From assembly GCA_002633005.1 (NCBI GenBank), contig NMRA01000044.1, positions 526,594 through 590,593 on the forward strand: DNA of 64,000 nt, written 5' to 3'. The translations under genes were made by a program, and so were the position numbers. The notes beneath the pieces are model-generated. The model ran no database searches. It was not told where the DNA came from and worked only from the letters and a program-made list of their open reading frames with translations. Origin of the DNA: Phoronis australis (Eukaryota; Phoronida; Phoronidae). Shown here piece after piece: positions 1-13,500 of the stretch. Position 1 is the first letter of the stretch, and each line of letters starts with the position of its first letter.

Positions 1-2621
1 CTTTTTACATTTGGCTTGAAATTCAGGCGTACATTCCCTGCTTTCATTGGTTGCTGTTCATGCTGCTGGCAAACTGGTGTCCCACAATTGCAGATATTCC
101 ACAGTTCTCTTACTGCCTAAAGATCAATTCTGGCTTATGGAAAAGGTATACCTATGTTTGCCTGAATAAGTAATTTATACGTAATATTGCTTAGTGACAG
201 TTTTTAGGGTTGTACCGGTATATGTATTTTGGTTAAACCTGCTGAGGAATTGTTTTCCAGAATTGGTTATTTCATGTAAATTCGATCAATATTTTGCTTG
301 TAATTATCGTAGGCAGCTCCAGCTGAGGTGTCTTTGCTAATCTCTCTTATGTAAATACAAGATCAGACCTTAGTTGTTTGGATGTTTGTGTAAACTGAAT
401 GTGTTGTCTGCTTTGGCAAACATCAGCTGAATAGTTGTGTGCTCTGGGGTAGGTTTGTATCTATAAGGAGTTTGTACCCAGTTGGGAGCTTGACGCCTTT
501 TGCTTCAGTATCAGTGACTGTAGCTTAGGTAGAGTGCTGCCAATTTCAGACAAAAGTTACCAGAACTGACCTTTCTTGTTTTTTTAGAGACTTCTTCTGT
601 TGAACTTATACAAATGTCTGCGTAGTTTTTCAAAACCTTTTCCAAAGGTAAAACAGTATTTTAGTGCCATTTATCGTGTATGGAAGTGAGGAAATAGAAT
701 TCACTTGTCCACTATATTGTGTCCTAAACTGAGGCGATTTTTCTGCACTGCACCAGCTACATTGTGAAAAAAATCACCGTTCAGCAGTCAAATTCATAAA
801 TTAACTAGTGATGAGACTTTCCTCTTCCAAATTTGCATGAGAATGATTGAAGACTTCTGCTTGTGGGTTACTGATTAAATTAATCCTGGCCTGGAGTGAA
901 AGTTACCATTCAGTGGTTGAAATCATGGATAATCACTTTTGCTTGTCTGTTGGTCCCGGGGGTTCTTTTCTGCATCTTGGGATGCTGCAATATGTCCAAA
1001 ATCCATAATACCTGGGCAACCATGGAGAAAGGGTAGCCATGGCATTACAAAATGTTGGGAAATCTTACTGTGACATCCTGGTCATCAGCACATCGCCACT
1101 ATTGATTGTTTATCATGCAACCGGACATGTTCTTACTGATACCATAAGCCAATATACCTGACTCTCCAAGCTAATCTGTGGTTGTTGTGTTTGAAGAGTC
1201 ATTGGGCATTTGATTAAGAAGTCTGGTCTACTTGAACTATGTGCCTTCAAAACTTGTGGACCTGATTCTGTACATAGTAAATAGCTATGAACATTATTGA
1301 AGTATTAGAACACCTCTCTGATTCTGTGATATCCATATCCTCTGTGCTGGACATCACATAAGGAATCTATTGACACTATTGTTCATAGTCGCCATGCTGT
1401 TTTACATCCAAATTACCCTACATTGGGTTTTTATAATTCTCATGCCTGCCTGTGTACAATTTCACTATTGCCATGTGTTGCAATGATGATATAAAAAATT
1501 GACGAGTGGAGAGGTAAGATATGTCATTCTTTACTTCCCTAACTCGGCATCTGTTCCAAATGTGCAATGTGCCTTTCTATGTCTTCAACCTTAGAGAGTT
1601 GAATTCAGGACATGGCTATTGTTGCATTCATGTTGCAATTAGGTCATCATTTTTATCTACAAAAAGATATACCATTTACAAACAAAATGTTGAAAAAAAA
1701 TTTCTTATGAAAAATTGGCAGAAATCTATGGGCAAATTTTCTGACTAATTTTTTAATGATTTTTCGCCGTCGCAATTCAATATTACTTTTCAGTACAATC
1801 TTTTCATTAAAAAGGCTCAAATTTTCGTTCTAAGAATTGTTTTAAGTTCTCATTGGATATAGACTGTGTATGATGAAACCATGATAAATTATCTGATTTC
1901 TGTATTTCACAAAATTCCTTAACCTTCCTTGACTCTTTGGTGTGCTTTTCTTTTAACTTTCCATTTATTGCCAACCATTTGTATCCAATAGGGACATGTT
2001 TAGTTTTATAATTAGATTTAAGTGCTTGTTCTTAGATTTTCTGACCCACTGACCTTAATCAATAGTTTGTCTGCATGGTATGTTTGTGGAGAAAATTGAT
2101 AAGCAGGCTTCCATAAGTAAAGGTAGCCAGTTATGGAACATACTTTAATATAATTAATTGATTCGAAGTAGTTCCTTGAAGAATGAATGTTTTGCTTTGC
2201 ATTGGCTGATTAGTTGTGAAGAATGTCCCACTTCATTTGTGTGAAGTTATTATTATGGCTGACTGTTTTGCCCCTCCCCCCCATCTCTTCCACTGAGAAC
2301 ATTGGTATTGTATCATTGGGAACCCAGGTGTGACATTGTTGACCACAAACTATGCTCAAAGGTTTCAAGGTACTAACCTACTAATTGTTTTCATGAATGT
2401 AAATGAACAGGGTTTAAAAGTCCATGCCTGTGATATTTTACCCCAGTCATTTACCACTTCTGGCCATGTTTGTATGTTATTCAATTATCTTGAAAATAAT
2501 AGAGCTAATTAAACTTTCATAGGCAAACAAAGCCAGGAGTGAATAAAACATGAGTTTCCTAATGCTTCATATATTGAATGTGTATTATGGCCTTCAGACA
2601 GCTGTAGCTGTCAGATGTATA

Positions 2622-4050
2622 ATACATTTAGAATGGGAAATCTGTTGTGTGGGATCTGACTCAAAGTGACCTAAAACTTCAGACAGAAACTTCGTCTTAC
2701 ACTCCCATTTCACAATTGCTGAATAAAGGTTTAGCCAAGTAATTGAGCACATCAAAGTCTAGAAACAATTTTTAAAAAAATTCCCAGTGGCTAACAATTG
2801 TGTGTATATTCTCCATGAATTTACACTTTTGCTCAAGTGAGATCTAATTTTATTTCAGAAATAGTTGTGTGGTGCAGGAGTCCAAATGTCTGTTACTGAA
2901 ACAAGCCCAGGATTTGGTATTTTTATAACACATGGTCGGGTTCTTCTCGGGTTTTTGCTCAACTGTTATGGTAAAATTTCGCCAATTTCACACAAATATA
3001 ATTGCCAAAAATGCCTTTCGTCACCCGGGGCCTCTAAAGCATTGTTGCAAATATCCAAAAGAGAGGTCTATTCACAGAAATAGCCATCTGAAATAAGACA
3101 GGTTTCGATATTGCTGCTAATGTCCACACAAAAACAGATTGTTTCCACTGGCAAAATCTTCTAAAGAGTTATTGTTCACTTATTTCGCTAAAATTGTCAT
3201 TTTTTGTAGTTTTCAAAGCAGTAAATAATGATAACCTTGACAAATTTTGTTTTATGACACCTGCACAGTGTAAACTGTGCTGGGAACAGATTAATGTTTT
3301 GAACGTTATATTGCTGAAAAATTTGACAAAATAGATCAATAGATTTTTGAAGTTATGTTTCCCACAGATGTCCCTTAAATCGCTTGAAGTATTAGTCATG
3401 CTTTCCCATAACACAGGTTTTACAAGGAAATATCAAGCTCGGATCTTTTGTGGACTTCTGAAGGTCTATGAGCACTGTTTCAAAGATCTAAGTATTAAAT
3501 AAGCTACTCAGCATTAATGTTGCTTTGTCAAAATCTGGGTTTTATGTCCTTTTAAATTCTTTGAGAAAGGATTATTGACTAGTATAATTAAGTTCTAGCT
3601 TGAGACAAAAAGGTCTCATGGGGCAGACTACTGAGCTATTCTTCTTAGTTGTAGTTGTGGTTATTATGGATTTCAACTGGGTTAATAGTGTGGTAAATCA
3701 GGCCATGATTTTTGTATTCAGCATCTGAACGACTGAAAATTTGTTACAGAAATGGTGAATTGTCACAAACTAAAAAAACTTTCATATGACTATTTGCATA
3801 AAATTTGTGAAACTTGCTTCTTTGGTTTACATCTTGCAATCTGTATGTCCATGGAATTAATACTTCATTAAGGTTGTCTTTTAAATGCATTGCTGTATTT
3901 GCTTAATCCCAAGTGAAGCGGATAGTCCTTTGACACTTTGCTTCATCTTGTAGTCTTGGAATGTTGTTACCCTACTATAAACCTGCCGAAAATTCTCGCG
4001 GGACTGTCAATCACTGAAAGTATTGGCTGTTTTTTAACAGAAGGTCTTGT
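2622..4050 (+). repeat. Direct duplication, left copy (allelic contig end)
   Basis: This 1429-base block repeats at 4052-5479 in the same orientation. The left copy runs right up to the N at 4051 and the right copy begins directly after it, as expected for two overlapping contig ends that were not merged. Four substitutions occur in the first 108 bases, while the last few hundred bases are almost identical. A genuine tandem duplication is possible but less likely. Confidence 0.9.
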
Positions 4051-4051
4051 N
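4051..4051. other. Assembly gap (single N)
   Basis: A single N separates the two copies of the 1.43 kb block. The symbol marks a join of uncertain length, not one unknown base. Confidence 0.85.
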
Positions 4052-5479
4052 ATACATTTGGAATGGGAAATCTGTTGTGTGGGATCTGACTCAAAGTGAT
4101 CTAAAACTTCAGACAGAAATTTCGTCTTACACTCCCATTTCACAATTGCTGAGTAAAGGTTTAGCCAAGTAATTGAGCACATCAAAGTCTAGAAACAATT
4201 TTTAAAAAATTTCCCAGTGGCTAACAATTGTGTGTATATTCTCCATGAATTTACACTTTTGCTCAAGTGAGATCTAATTTTATTTCAGAAATAGTTGTGT
4301 GGTGCAGGAGTCCAAATGTCTGTTACTGAAACAAGCCCAGGATTTGGTATTTTTATAATACATGGTCGGGTTCTTGTCGGGTTTTTGCTCAACTGTTGTG
4401 GTAAAATTTCGCCAATTTCACACAAAAATAATTGCCAAAAATGCCCTTTGTCACCAGGGGCCTCTAAAGCATTGTTGCAAATATCCACAAGAGAGGTCTA
4501 TTCACAGAAATAGCCATCTGAAACAAGACAGGTTTCGATATTGCTGCTAGTGTTCACACAAAAACAGATTGTTTCCACTGGCAAAATCTTCTAAAGAGTT
4601 ATTGTTCACTTATTTCGCTAAAATTGTCATTTTTTGTAGTTTTCAAAGCAGTAATTAGTGATAACCTTGACAAATTTTGTTTTATGACACCTGCACAGTG
4701 TAAACTGTGCTGGGAACAGATTAATGTTTTGAACGCTATATTGCTGAAAAATTTGACAAAAGAGATCAATAGATTTTAGAAGATATGTTTCCCACAGATG
4801 TCCCTTAAATTGTCGAAGTATTAGTCATGCTTTCCCATAACGCAGGTTTTACAAGGAAATATCAAGCTCGAATCTTTTGTGGACTTCTGAAGGTCTATGA
4901 GCACTGTTTCAAAGATCTAAGTATTAATTAAGCTACTCAGCATTAATGTTGCTTTGTCAAAATCTGGGTTTTAGGTCCTTTTAAATTCTTTGAGATAGGA
5001 TTATTGACTAGTATAATTAAGTTCTAGCTTGAGACAAAAAGGTCTCATGGGGCAGACTACTGAGCTATTCTTCTTAGTTGTAGTTGTGGTTATTATGGAT
5101 TTCAACTGGGTTAATAGTGTGGTAAATCAGGCCATGATTTTTGTATTCAGCATCTGAACGACTGAAAATTTGTTACAGAAATGGTGAATTGTCACAAACT
5201 AAAAAAACTTTCATATGACTATTTGCATAAAATTTGTGAAACTTGCTTCTTTGGTTTACATCTTGCAATCTGTATGTCCATGGAATTAATACTTCATTAA
5301 GGTTGTCTTTTAAATGCATTGCTGTATTTGCTTAATCCCAAGTGAAGCGGATAGTCCTTTGACACTTTGCTTCATCTTGTAGTCTTGGAATGTTGTTACC
5401 CTACTATAAACCTGCCGAAAATTCTCGCGGGACTGTCAATCACTGAAAGTATTGGCTGTTTTTTAACAGAAGGTCTTGT
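4052..5479 (+). repeat. Direct duplication, right copy (allelic contig end)
   Basis: This is the right partner of 2622-4050. It starts one base after the N and ends at 5479, where sequence continues uniquely towards the first PDZD8 exon. That makes this copy the one contiguous with the gene. Confidence 0.9.
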
Positions 5480-5823
5480 TGTGATTTTTCAATTTTAGAA
5501 GCATATTACTGAGTTTCGCAAAGCAGAAATTTTATGCTGATATCTCAAAACCATCATTTTCTAAATTTGGATTTTTGGATAACTAATGTTATTATCAAAC
5601 TCTGTTGCAGCAGTATTTTTTACCTCTATCTGTGTAGTCTGTACCCTCGCCTCAGTGGGAGTGTTATTTTAGCAGTTAAGCTGTCGTGAATCTGTCTGTT
5701 TCAGCAAGACGAGAATTTCCATATTTTCGAACTCAAAAAATCTGACTACAAATCTTAACTGTTAGCCTGCCGTTGTATTAATTTTGTCTCGTTACATTTC
5801 ATTTCATTTATTTTGCCTTGCAG

Positions 5824-7565
5824 CTGAGAGACTTCAATCTAGGCAGCACATTCCCAATAGTAAAACATGTCAGTATGCATAATGTTAAACTGAGTTCAGA
5901 TGAAAGTGCAATAGAGGTAAGACTTCTAACTTTCTTTGAAGTGTTATGCAAAATCAGGACTGTATAAATTTCAGGACATTTTTGATCCATTCCAATAGTG
6001 TAATTTGTATGATAATTATTTTTGGTCAAATCTCGCTAGCTTATTAACCTATATTATCATTTTTAGTTCATTTTATTTTATGCACTGGTACGGAAATAAT
6101 AATTATGAACAATGTACAAATATGTAAAATTTGTTCATTTGCAAAGCGTAACTCAGAGCTGTTGCTGACGCCAAACTCCAAATTTCCATTGTTTATTTCA
6201 CAGGAAGTGGATATCTTGGTTGACATCATCTATGGAGGAGGGTTCCAGCTCGCGGTTGACCTTGACCTTCTATTTAACAAGACGGCATACTTGTGCGTGA
6301 CCATTGCCAGCCTCAGTGGTCCTCTCAGACTGAGGTTCTCGAGGATACCATACACTCACTGGAGTTTCTCATTCTGCCAGGTAACTAGACCCTCGATCAG
6401 TCCATTGGCAGTCTCAGGGAACCTTTATAACTGAGGTTCTTCAGGGTAGCATATACTTACTGCAGCTAGACCCAGTGTTACCATCACCAGCCTTAGTGTT
6501 CTGCAGCCGATCATCTCCAAACTATACCTTGGTCCGTGTTCATTTTCTAAACAAGGGGTGAATTTGTAAAATTACCAGTAGGTTTGACGTTCGGAAATTT
6601 TCTGCTGTACAAGTAAAGTAATGGATGTCCCAGTCAGTTTTTCAGAAAATTTTCTTGTATCTGGACTATGTGATATGACCATTATAAACAGTATGAAAAT
6701 GTTTGGTTAATGTTGCCGGATTTTTCAGTTACTGCTATGGCAGAGTGAAATAAATTTATACACCCATTCGATTAATGTACTTTCATATACGTCACCAACT
6801 TATGTATAATGGATGTGTCAACGGTAACAGTCACTTACAGGGATCCCGCATTTTGAGAACCAGTTTGCTCTGCCGAATAACAGGCATCAAACTGGTTCTC
6901 AAAATCTGGGGACCCCTGTTAGTGACTGTTGCCTATTTAACAAATAGGATCCCAAGATTGAATTCAAGGTCAAGTCTCAGGTTGGAACGAGACATGTTCC
7001 CCAGATCACGTCACTTATTATCAACCAGGTAAGTGGGATTTGAAGATATATGACTGGAGAAATGTACTATGTAGAGACAATATTTCTTGGAGATGTCCCG
7101 AACACGAACTTGAAACTGATTTTTGAGGCATCTTTGCTCCTGTAAATAAAATGTTTATGATTGACAAGCGATACTCAGATAAGTGACATCAAAATTATCG
7201 ATTACGATAGAGTATTGCGATGTGTTAAAAACATTTTGAATGTTTATCAAGCCTTATTTTTGTATTTGCTTTTTAAAATTTTGAGCCCAACATGTAAAAA
7301 TAATACATTTAGTCACCAGATTTTTGGATACTCTTTGTCTAGCTGACTTGCTGTATTTTTCAGTTACGCAGATCTCTTCGCAAAAAACACACTTTACCAA
7401 ATTACAAAATTCGCTACAAGCCATTCTTCCCCAAGAAGTCTCATCTACCAACCGATGTCTCTCAAACCATGGTTGCTCTGGGACGGCTTAAAGTGACATC
7501 TATTGGATGTTCAAGGTTATTTCTGGCATCCCAGAATGCACTGCTGTATTGCACTCTAGCTGTTG
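5824..7565 (+). CDS. PDZD8: PDZD8 exons for the SMP lipid-transfer domain
   Basis: Four exons (5824-5916, 6204-6380, 6948-7028, 7364-7565) encode most of the SMP domain, the tubular module that carries lipids between membranes. Recognisable stretches are LRDFNLGSTFPIV, VDIIYGGGFQLAVDLD, a PYTHWSFSF segment, then VPQITSLIINQ and KKHTLPNYKIRYKPFFP, all in the order seen in vertebrate PDZD8. Phases are 0,0,0 and then 1 at the end of the fourth exon. The third exon has an acceptor (aaatag) with a weak polypyrimidine tract, just 3' of a large hairpin. The first half of the SMP domain is outside the window. Confidence 0.93.
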
Positions 7566-10500
7566 GTGAGTCTTAATGGTGATTAGTTTTACCGACTAGT
7601 CATGTTAAGAGCATTACAGACTTCTCTTCACTTTAAACGCGAGGGCTATTTTGGGGAATTAGGTGCATTAACGGATTAACGCCCTTGCTTGGATTACTGT
7701 ACTTTCCCGAAATTTCTAAATTTTCACATTCATGCACTTATGTTCAACTTACTCCCAACCCTCAATTTATACCGTTGAGACTTCCTTAGAAGTGAACAGC
7801 AATCTCATCAGAATTTTAGCTCCTTAATTACGTAACATCCTTACATTTGAATAACGATCAGTGAGTTTCAGAGGAACCATGCATTATTCAGTTGGGTGCT
7901 CTTTAGTGGATGTTCTTCTTGTGCGTTTCTGATATTCTCGTACTCGTGTACAAAATGTCAAAGAATTTGCGTAAGCGACGTGTGGCCAACTCGTTATATG
8001 CATTATGTTTGCATCGCAAAATGTAAATATGTACGTCATTATAAATTTTATAGATATACATTAATTGAACAGAATATTTGACAGTACAAAAAGTAGTACA
8101 CACATACTCAACAAACGCATAGTTACATACATTACAGCCAAGCTCAGCTGGTGAAGTGTGAGCACGCTTGTAAGAAATGTATTTTTAGATAGTGTCAATG
8201 CTGGCGCTTTTCATGTAAAACAGATGGTACTGTGTTTGAAAAAGGTCTATAGTGCTTTTCACTATTTTAGCTGAAACTTATGTCTGATCACAAATTTTTA
8301 GAAATTCTAAATTCGCAATTAAGTTATTGTGCATGGATGTCTGATCTACATCATTTCATTGCTTATGTGCTTTTGGCACTGATTTACTTATTATTTTTGA
8401 ATGCACGTCTGTCTGATATTGTTGTATACTTTAAAATTTCTATGTCGTTTTTAATGGTTCATCCAACTGATGCTTTTGTGATTAATTGACTTATCTGAGA
8501 ACAAAGATATCTCATGACATGTACTTTTCAGTGTTGTTTTTAACAAAAATTGGCCGATTCAAGTATGCTTTTGCTATTAATTAACGTAATGTGAATTCAT
8601 GAATGTCTGACATTGTTTTCTATTTGTCCGTGTTGATTTGAATACGACATTATGCCTGTGTTTTCTTTTGAAAAAAACAATAGTTTTAATTTATGTCACT
8701 AACCGTTATAAAATTGGTTATATTTGAAGTGGTCACTGAGCTCAGAAAGAACTGACAGTTCATTATCTCTTCAGGCTAAGGTCGTAAAATTTCAGGTCAT
8801 GGCATGTTAGTTCTTTGGATTCCTGAAATCACCTCCAATTTGTGTAAAGAACATGTCGAGACCAATTTTATAACCGTACAGTAAGTACCGCAAATCAACA
8901 CTCAAACACATTCAGGTTTAAGGTTGTTTTAACTAAAAATAAAATGGCGCGGGCTGTTTGAAATGTTCTTGTGACTGTAGACAAAGAAGCTTGGATTGAG
9001 TTGTCTAGTGACCGTAGGAAGTTGTGGGTCACACACGAGTTTGACGTGAATGTACCAGAAGGCCAGTCTGTTGGAATGATATTTAAAACTGTGAGTATTG
9101 AAATGATCCAAATATTTAATTTATCCTATTTATACAAATGTTGTCATATTCGTTATGTTGTTACATAATTGTTGTTATTAGATCAATTAGGTCATTACAA
9201 CATTTTCTTAGGGACTTGTTTGTTGTTTGTCAAATGTTACTAGAACCTGCTCATGGTCATTTTCAAGATCAGCGGTCAGTTTTCCGTTTTCTAAGTATTG
9301 ATGGAAAGATTTCTGAACTGACGGTGTTCATATAACTTTCTTGCAGGTTTTAAGTCTCGCTCAGCACAAATAGGTCAAGCAGAAATTGCTAACTTTAAAC
9401 TGGAATAAATCAACTAAGCCACAATGAATCTTGCTGCTGAAGAAATCAGTGAACTCTTATCGGTCCATGGTTTTATTATAATTATATAGTTAGGAACCTT
9501 AACTCGCTGTTAGTATAAGAAAACCAAGAGAAAGTTTTGTGCCCCAAAGATTAAACAAAGCAATGGTTTTCAACGATGGCACTGTATTGGGCTTTAAGTG
9601 ATCTGGTGGGCATAAAAATATTTGGTTGGTGACATTGAGTATTTTGCTTGTGTAACTGGGCATGCATGTAATGTTTTGTGGTTTGGTGTGATTCCTTTCC
9701 ACTTGTTTGCTCCAGTTTTAGTGAACCGTTGGTTCCTCAGTTTATTCACCGTGTTCTCAAATAAATGTCCACATTTTTTAAATTGAAATGTTGAAATATG
9801 TCATAAATTAAGTTTGGTCATGACAGGGTCCCTCTTATTTCACAGTACAATATTTGTCATGATTGGTCCATCTCATTTCACAGTCCAATATTTGTCATGA
9901 CGGGGGCCCCTCATTTCACAGTCCAATGTTTGCCATGACAGGTTCCTCTCATTTCACAGTCCAGTGTTTGTCATGATGGGCCCCCTGTCGTTTCATGGTC
10001 CATTGTTTGTTCTCATTTCACGATCTAATCTTTGTCATGAAGGAACCCCTCTCATTTCACAGTCCAATGTTTGCCATGATAGGCTCCTCATATTTCACAG
10101 TCCTATGTTTGTCCTGATGGGGCCCTCTCATTTCACAGTCCAATGTCTGCCATGACGGACTCCTCTTATTTCTCAGTTCAATGTTTGTCATGGCAGGCCC
10201 CCTCTCATTTCGCAGTCCATTGTTTGTTCTCATTTCACAATCCAGTGTTTGCCATGACGAGCTCCTCTTATTTCACAGTCCTATGTTTGTCATGGGAGGC
10301 CCCCCTCTCATTTCACGGTCCAGTGTTTGCCATGATAGGACCCTTTTATTTCACAGTCCTATGTTTCTATATTTTTTAGATAATTGAAGAAGACGAAGAT
10401 CAAATGGAAACATTTTGTGTGGGCAAAAATTATTTTCCTCCATGTTTTTAACCCTTAATACATAACCCCAAATTTTTAACGTTTTGGGAAAACATGAAGA

Positions 10501-13500
10501 AAATAACCCAGTAAAGAAAGTTGACGCAATTATGTATTAGAAACCAAGGCGTGTGTTCACTTGTGGTTCACATCCTGTGTGGTTTTCATTACACATTTAC
10601 GTCATAGTACTGGACTGTGTTTTACCATCTTTAACTTTGTGTGTGTGTTTGTTTGTGTCTGGTGATGGATTTCATTTTAAAGTGGCTGTAAACCCGCGTT
10701 CTGTCAGTCTTAAGTTTTTATGTAGACCACTAACTGTCTCTTAATTGATTTTGACTCGTCACTAACTTAGACGAGAAGTGATTTCTGGGTTCGTTTTTAC
10801 TTGAAATTGTGCTCGGCACCTAAAATTACCCAGCATAACTAGTGTATAAAGACTTCGGTCTTAGGCCCAGAAATGACGTCTAATTTGCCCGAGGAATCAT
10901 TTTACATTAATTTTGTAATGATAAGCAGTCTAGCACTCTACTCTTCATAGCTGATTATCCCGATGTTGAGTCAGAAGTAAAAAAAGTGTGTCAATTTTTA
11001 TGCATATTAATCTACTTAAATACTTTCTGAATTAAATTTGGTGTGATCTAAACCAAAACAAGCTTTTCTGACAAAAATGGTTTTAGCTACTTCCACAAAA
11101 CCAACTGATTATTTAACCATGGTCCTCTTACTTAACCTTACTTCGTAAAGATAATTTCAACCTTTGTTTCATCTACTAAGTGATATCTCTGTATGAAGAG
11201 TAAATCAGAACAGACCTTAACAAAAAGAGTGTTAATTTTTGTGCATCTTATTCTGCTTACTGATACGTGTTCAGAAGGTGTCAACTGCCTCAAAAATGTT
11301 AAAGCCTGAAGTGGCTGATAAAGATTTACTATGTGGTTGAAATCAGTTGAAGACATCTCAAGCAACTTGTTTGTTTGGGCCATGTATAAAGCCTTTAAAG
11401 AATTGTCAAAGGTTAGGAATGAAAATAAGAAATATTTTATTTAATTGGTAAATTTTTCACTTCAGAAGTGTCCACCTAGGTTGACACTGTACATCACAAT
11501 AACAAGTTCAAGTTCCCAAAAATATGAAAAGAAATAAAGATAAACAATTTTTTGCTAAGATTCTATAAACATGGGTTTTGTTAGAAAAGTTATTTTTACC
11601 ACATACCGTCAGATATTAAAATTGTTCCCAATATTTTCTTTACTTAGATTGGAAGGTTGTTTTCATAGAGAATGGTTGCCATGGTCACTTCAGGGTATTC
11701 TAACATGCTTAGCTTTTTGAATGTTTTCTTCTCAGGAATTTGTTGTGGAAAAGTACGCCGAACTCCCAATGGTTGATACAGTCATTCCAAACTCGCCTGC
11801 TGCTTTGGCCGGGATCAAGAAAGTAAGTCATAGTATTGCGCTTTAGAAGTTTTATGAATTCGTAGTTGCACATCTATGCCTTGCTTATTCTTAGTGTTGC
11901 AATTCTATCTTATTTCCCACTCGTAGTATTAAATATTCATAGTATTACACATTCACACATTTAATGTTAGACATTCTTAATATTACACATTTTACAAATA
12001 ATTACTACACTTCATACTATTGCACATTCATCTTATTTCACATTCATAATATTGCATATTGTTTGTAAGTATCAATCATTTACCTATTTAGTAAGCTTTA
12101 TTCCATTTTCTTGAATGTCTGTGTTATCCTCAAGGAGAACCTGTTTTGCCTTGTAGGTCAGGGAGAGCAAGTTTGACAGGTGCAAATTTTGTTCTTGAGA
12201 TAATACTCAAAACATTATTGTTTTCCTTTTTACATATTGTCTTTGTTTTTAACTTGTCAACTTAGCAATTTATGGTGATTCATGGCCTTAGAATTTAGAT
12301 AAAAAGAGATGAACGGCATTTGTCGTTATGCCCATTTCTAACCCAAACACAGAAAAATAAAACTATGCCTAAGTGGCTGTTTTCGAGAAAAAATAAAATA
12401 TTGTATCATGAACACCATTTTGCAATATTGCTTAAGTTGATTTCAGTTACATTTTGAATTGGAAGAATTATGTAGAAAAACTGACCTTGTCTATACCTGT
12501 AATACATGGGAACTAAATGATTTTTTTTCTTTGTCGTAATACGTACATTTCTGTCTTCTAATACTGAACTCTGTCTTTGTTTTGCAGAATGATTTCATTA
12601 CATTTATTGACGGCATGAAAGTGTCGTCAACCAGAGTGGCCGCAAAACTGATCAAAGCCGCCAAAAATAAGTAAGCATATCACTTAAACCTTGAAAGGCC
12701 CAACGTGTCATTGTCCTAGCGTAACAAACACGTCCTTGTTTTCTGTTTGAATAATTGTAATGGCGTTCACCAGCCTTTAGGCATTTAGACAAGAGTACAC
12801 CATACAGCCCCCTGTGTAGTTCTCTGTCTCAATTAGAAAATGCACATTTCAGAATGCTATTGGATGGCCTTTTGATAGCGTTGCTATCAACCGAGGTGTT
12901 TGTGGTCAATTCTGCGTGTTTTCTTTATTGTGAAAGGTTATAATTTAAAACCTTTTAGTTGTTATCCATGAAAGGTATATTTAGTAAAATTAGCCATTCT
13001 TCAAACTGGAAGTGTGGCACAGTGAACAAGTTCTGAAAATGGTCATCAGTGCAAGTAAGCCAGGTTCTCTCACTTTTCTGTTTTAATTGCTCTGCTTAAT
13101 GCCCAAGACGCTCGTACGTTTTCAGTCCCAGGCTGATTACATAACAATTCTGTATTGGACTTCAGAAATAATGCCAAAAACTGGCTGTAAAACTAATAAA
13201 TTTTTAGTAAACTCGTGTAGGTTATCGATAATTTTAATTGCAATGTGTTACAATTATTTTCATTTTTTTCATTTTAGGTTTACGATCAGAGTGGAGAGAT
13301 CAACACAATTTACTAGCAACAATCCAAGACAGACCTACTGTGAGGATGAATCTGTTCTCAACAGTGATACTGATTCAAATGTAAGTCTGCCTAAACCACC
13401 AATGTACAAGGCCTTGTGATCCAGGGTGTTACTGATCCAAAGATAATCTCAGCTAAATCAGCAATGTGCAACGACTTGTTATCTAAGGAGATGTTGGTCT

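Larger units (their letters stand above)
1..5823. other. Upstream or first-intron region of PDZD8, no exon seen
   Basis: I see no coding exon in this stretch. The first recognisable PDZD8 exon starts at 5824, in the middle of the SMP domain, so this is most likely the 3' part of a long intron. It is AT-rich with scattered low-complexity sequence. Positions 2622-5479 hold a near-identical 1.43 kb pair split by an N at 4051. Short open frames of 60-81 codons here have no family resemblance, and several lie inside the duplicated block as paired copies. Confidence 0.6.

Noticed and set aside
9964-10387. Open frames of 63-78 codons in the minisatellite
   Set aside because: They are repeat translations with no splice or family support.
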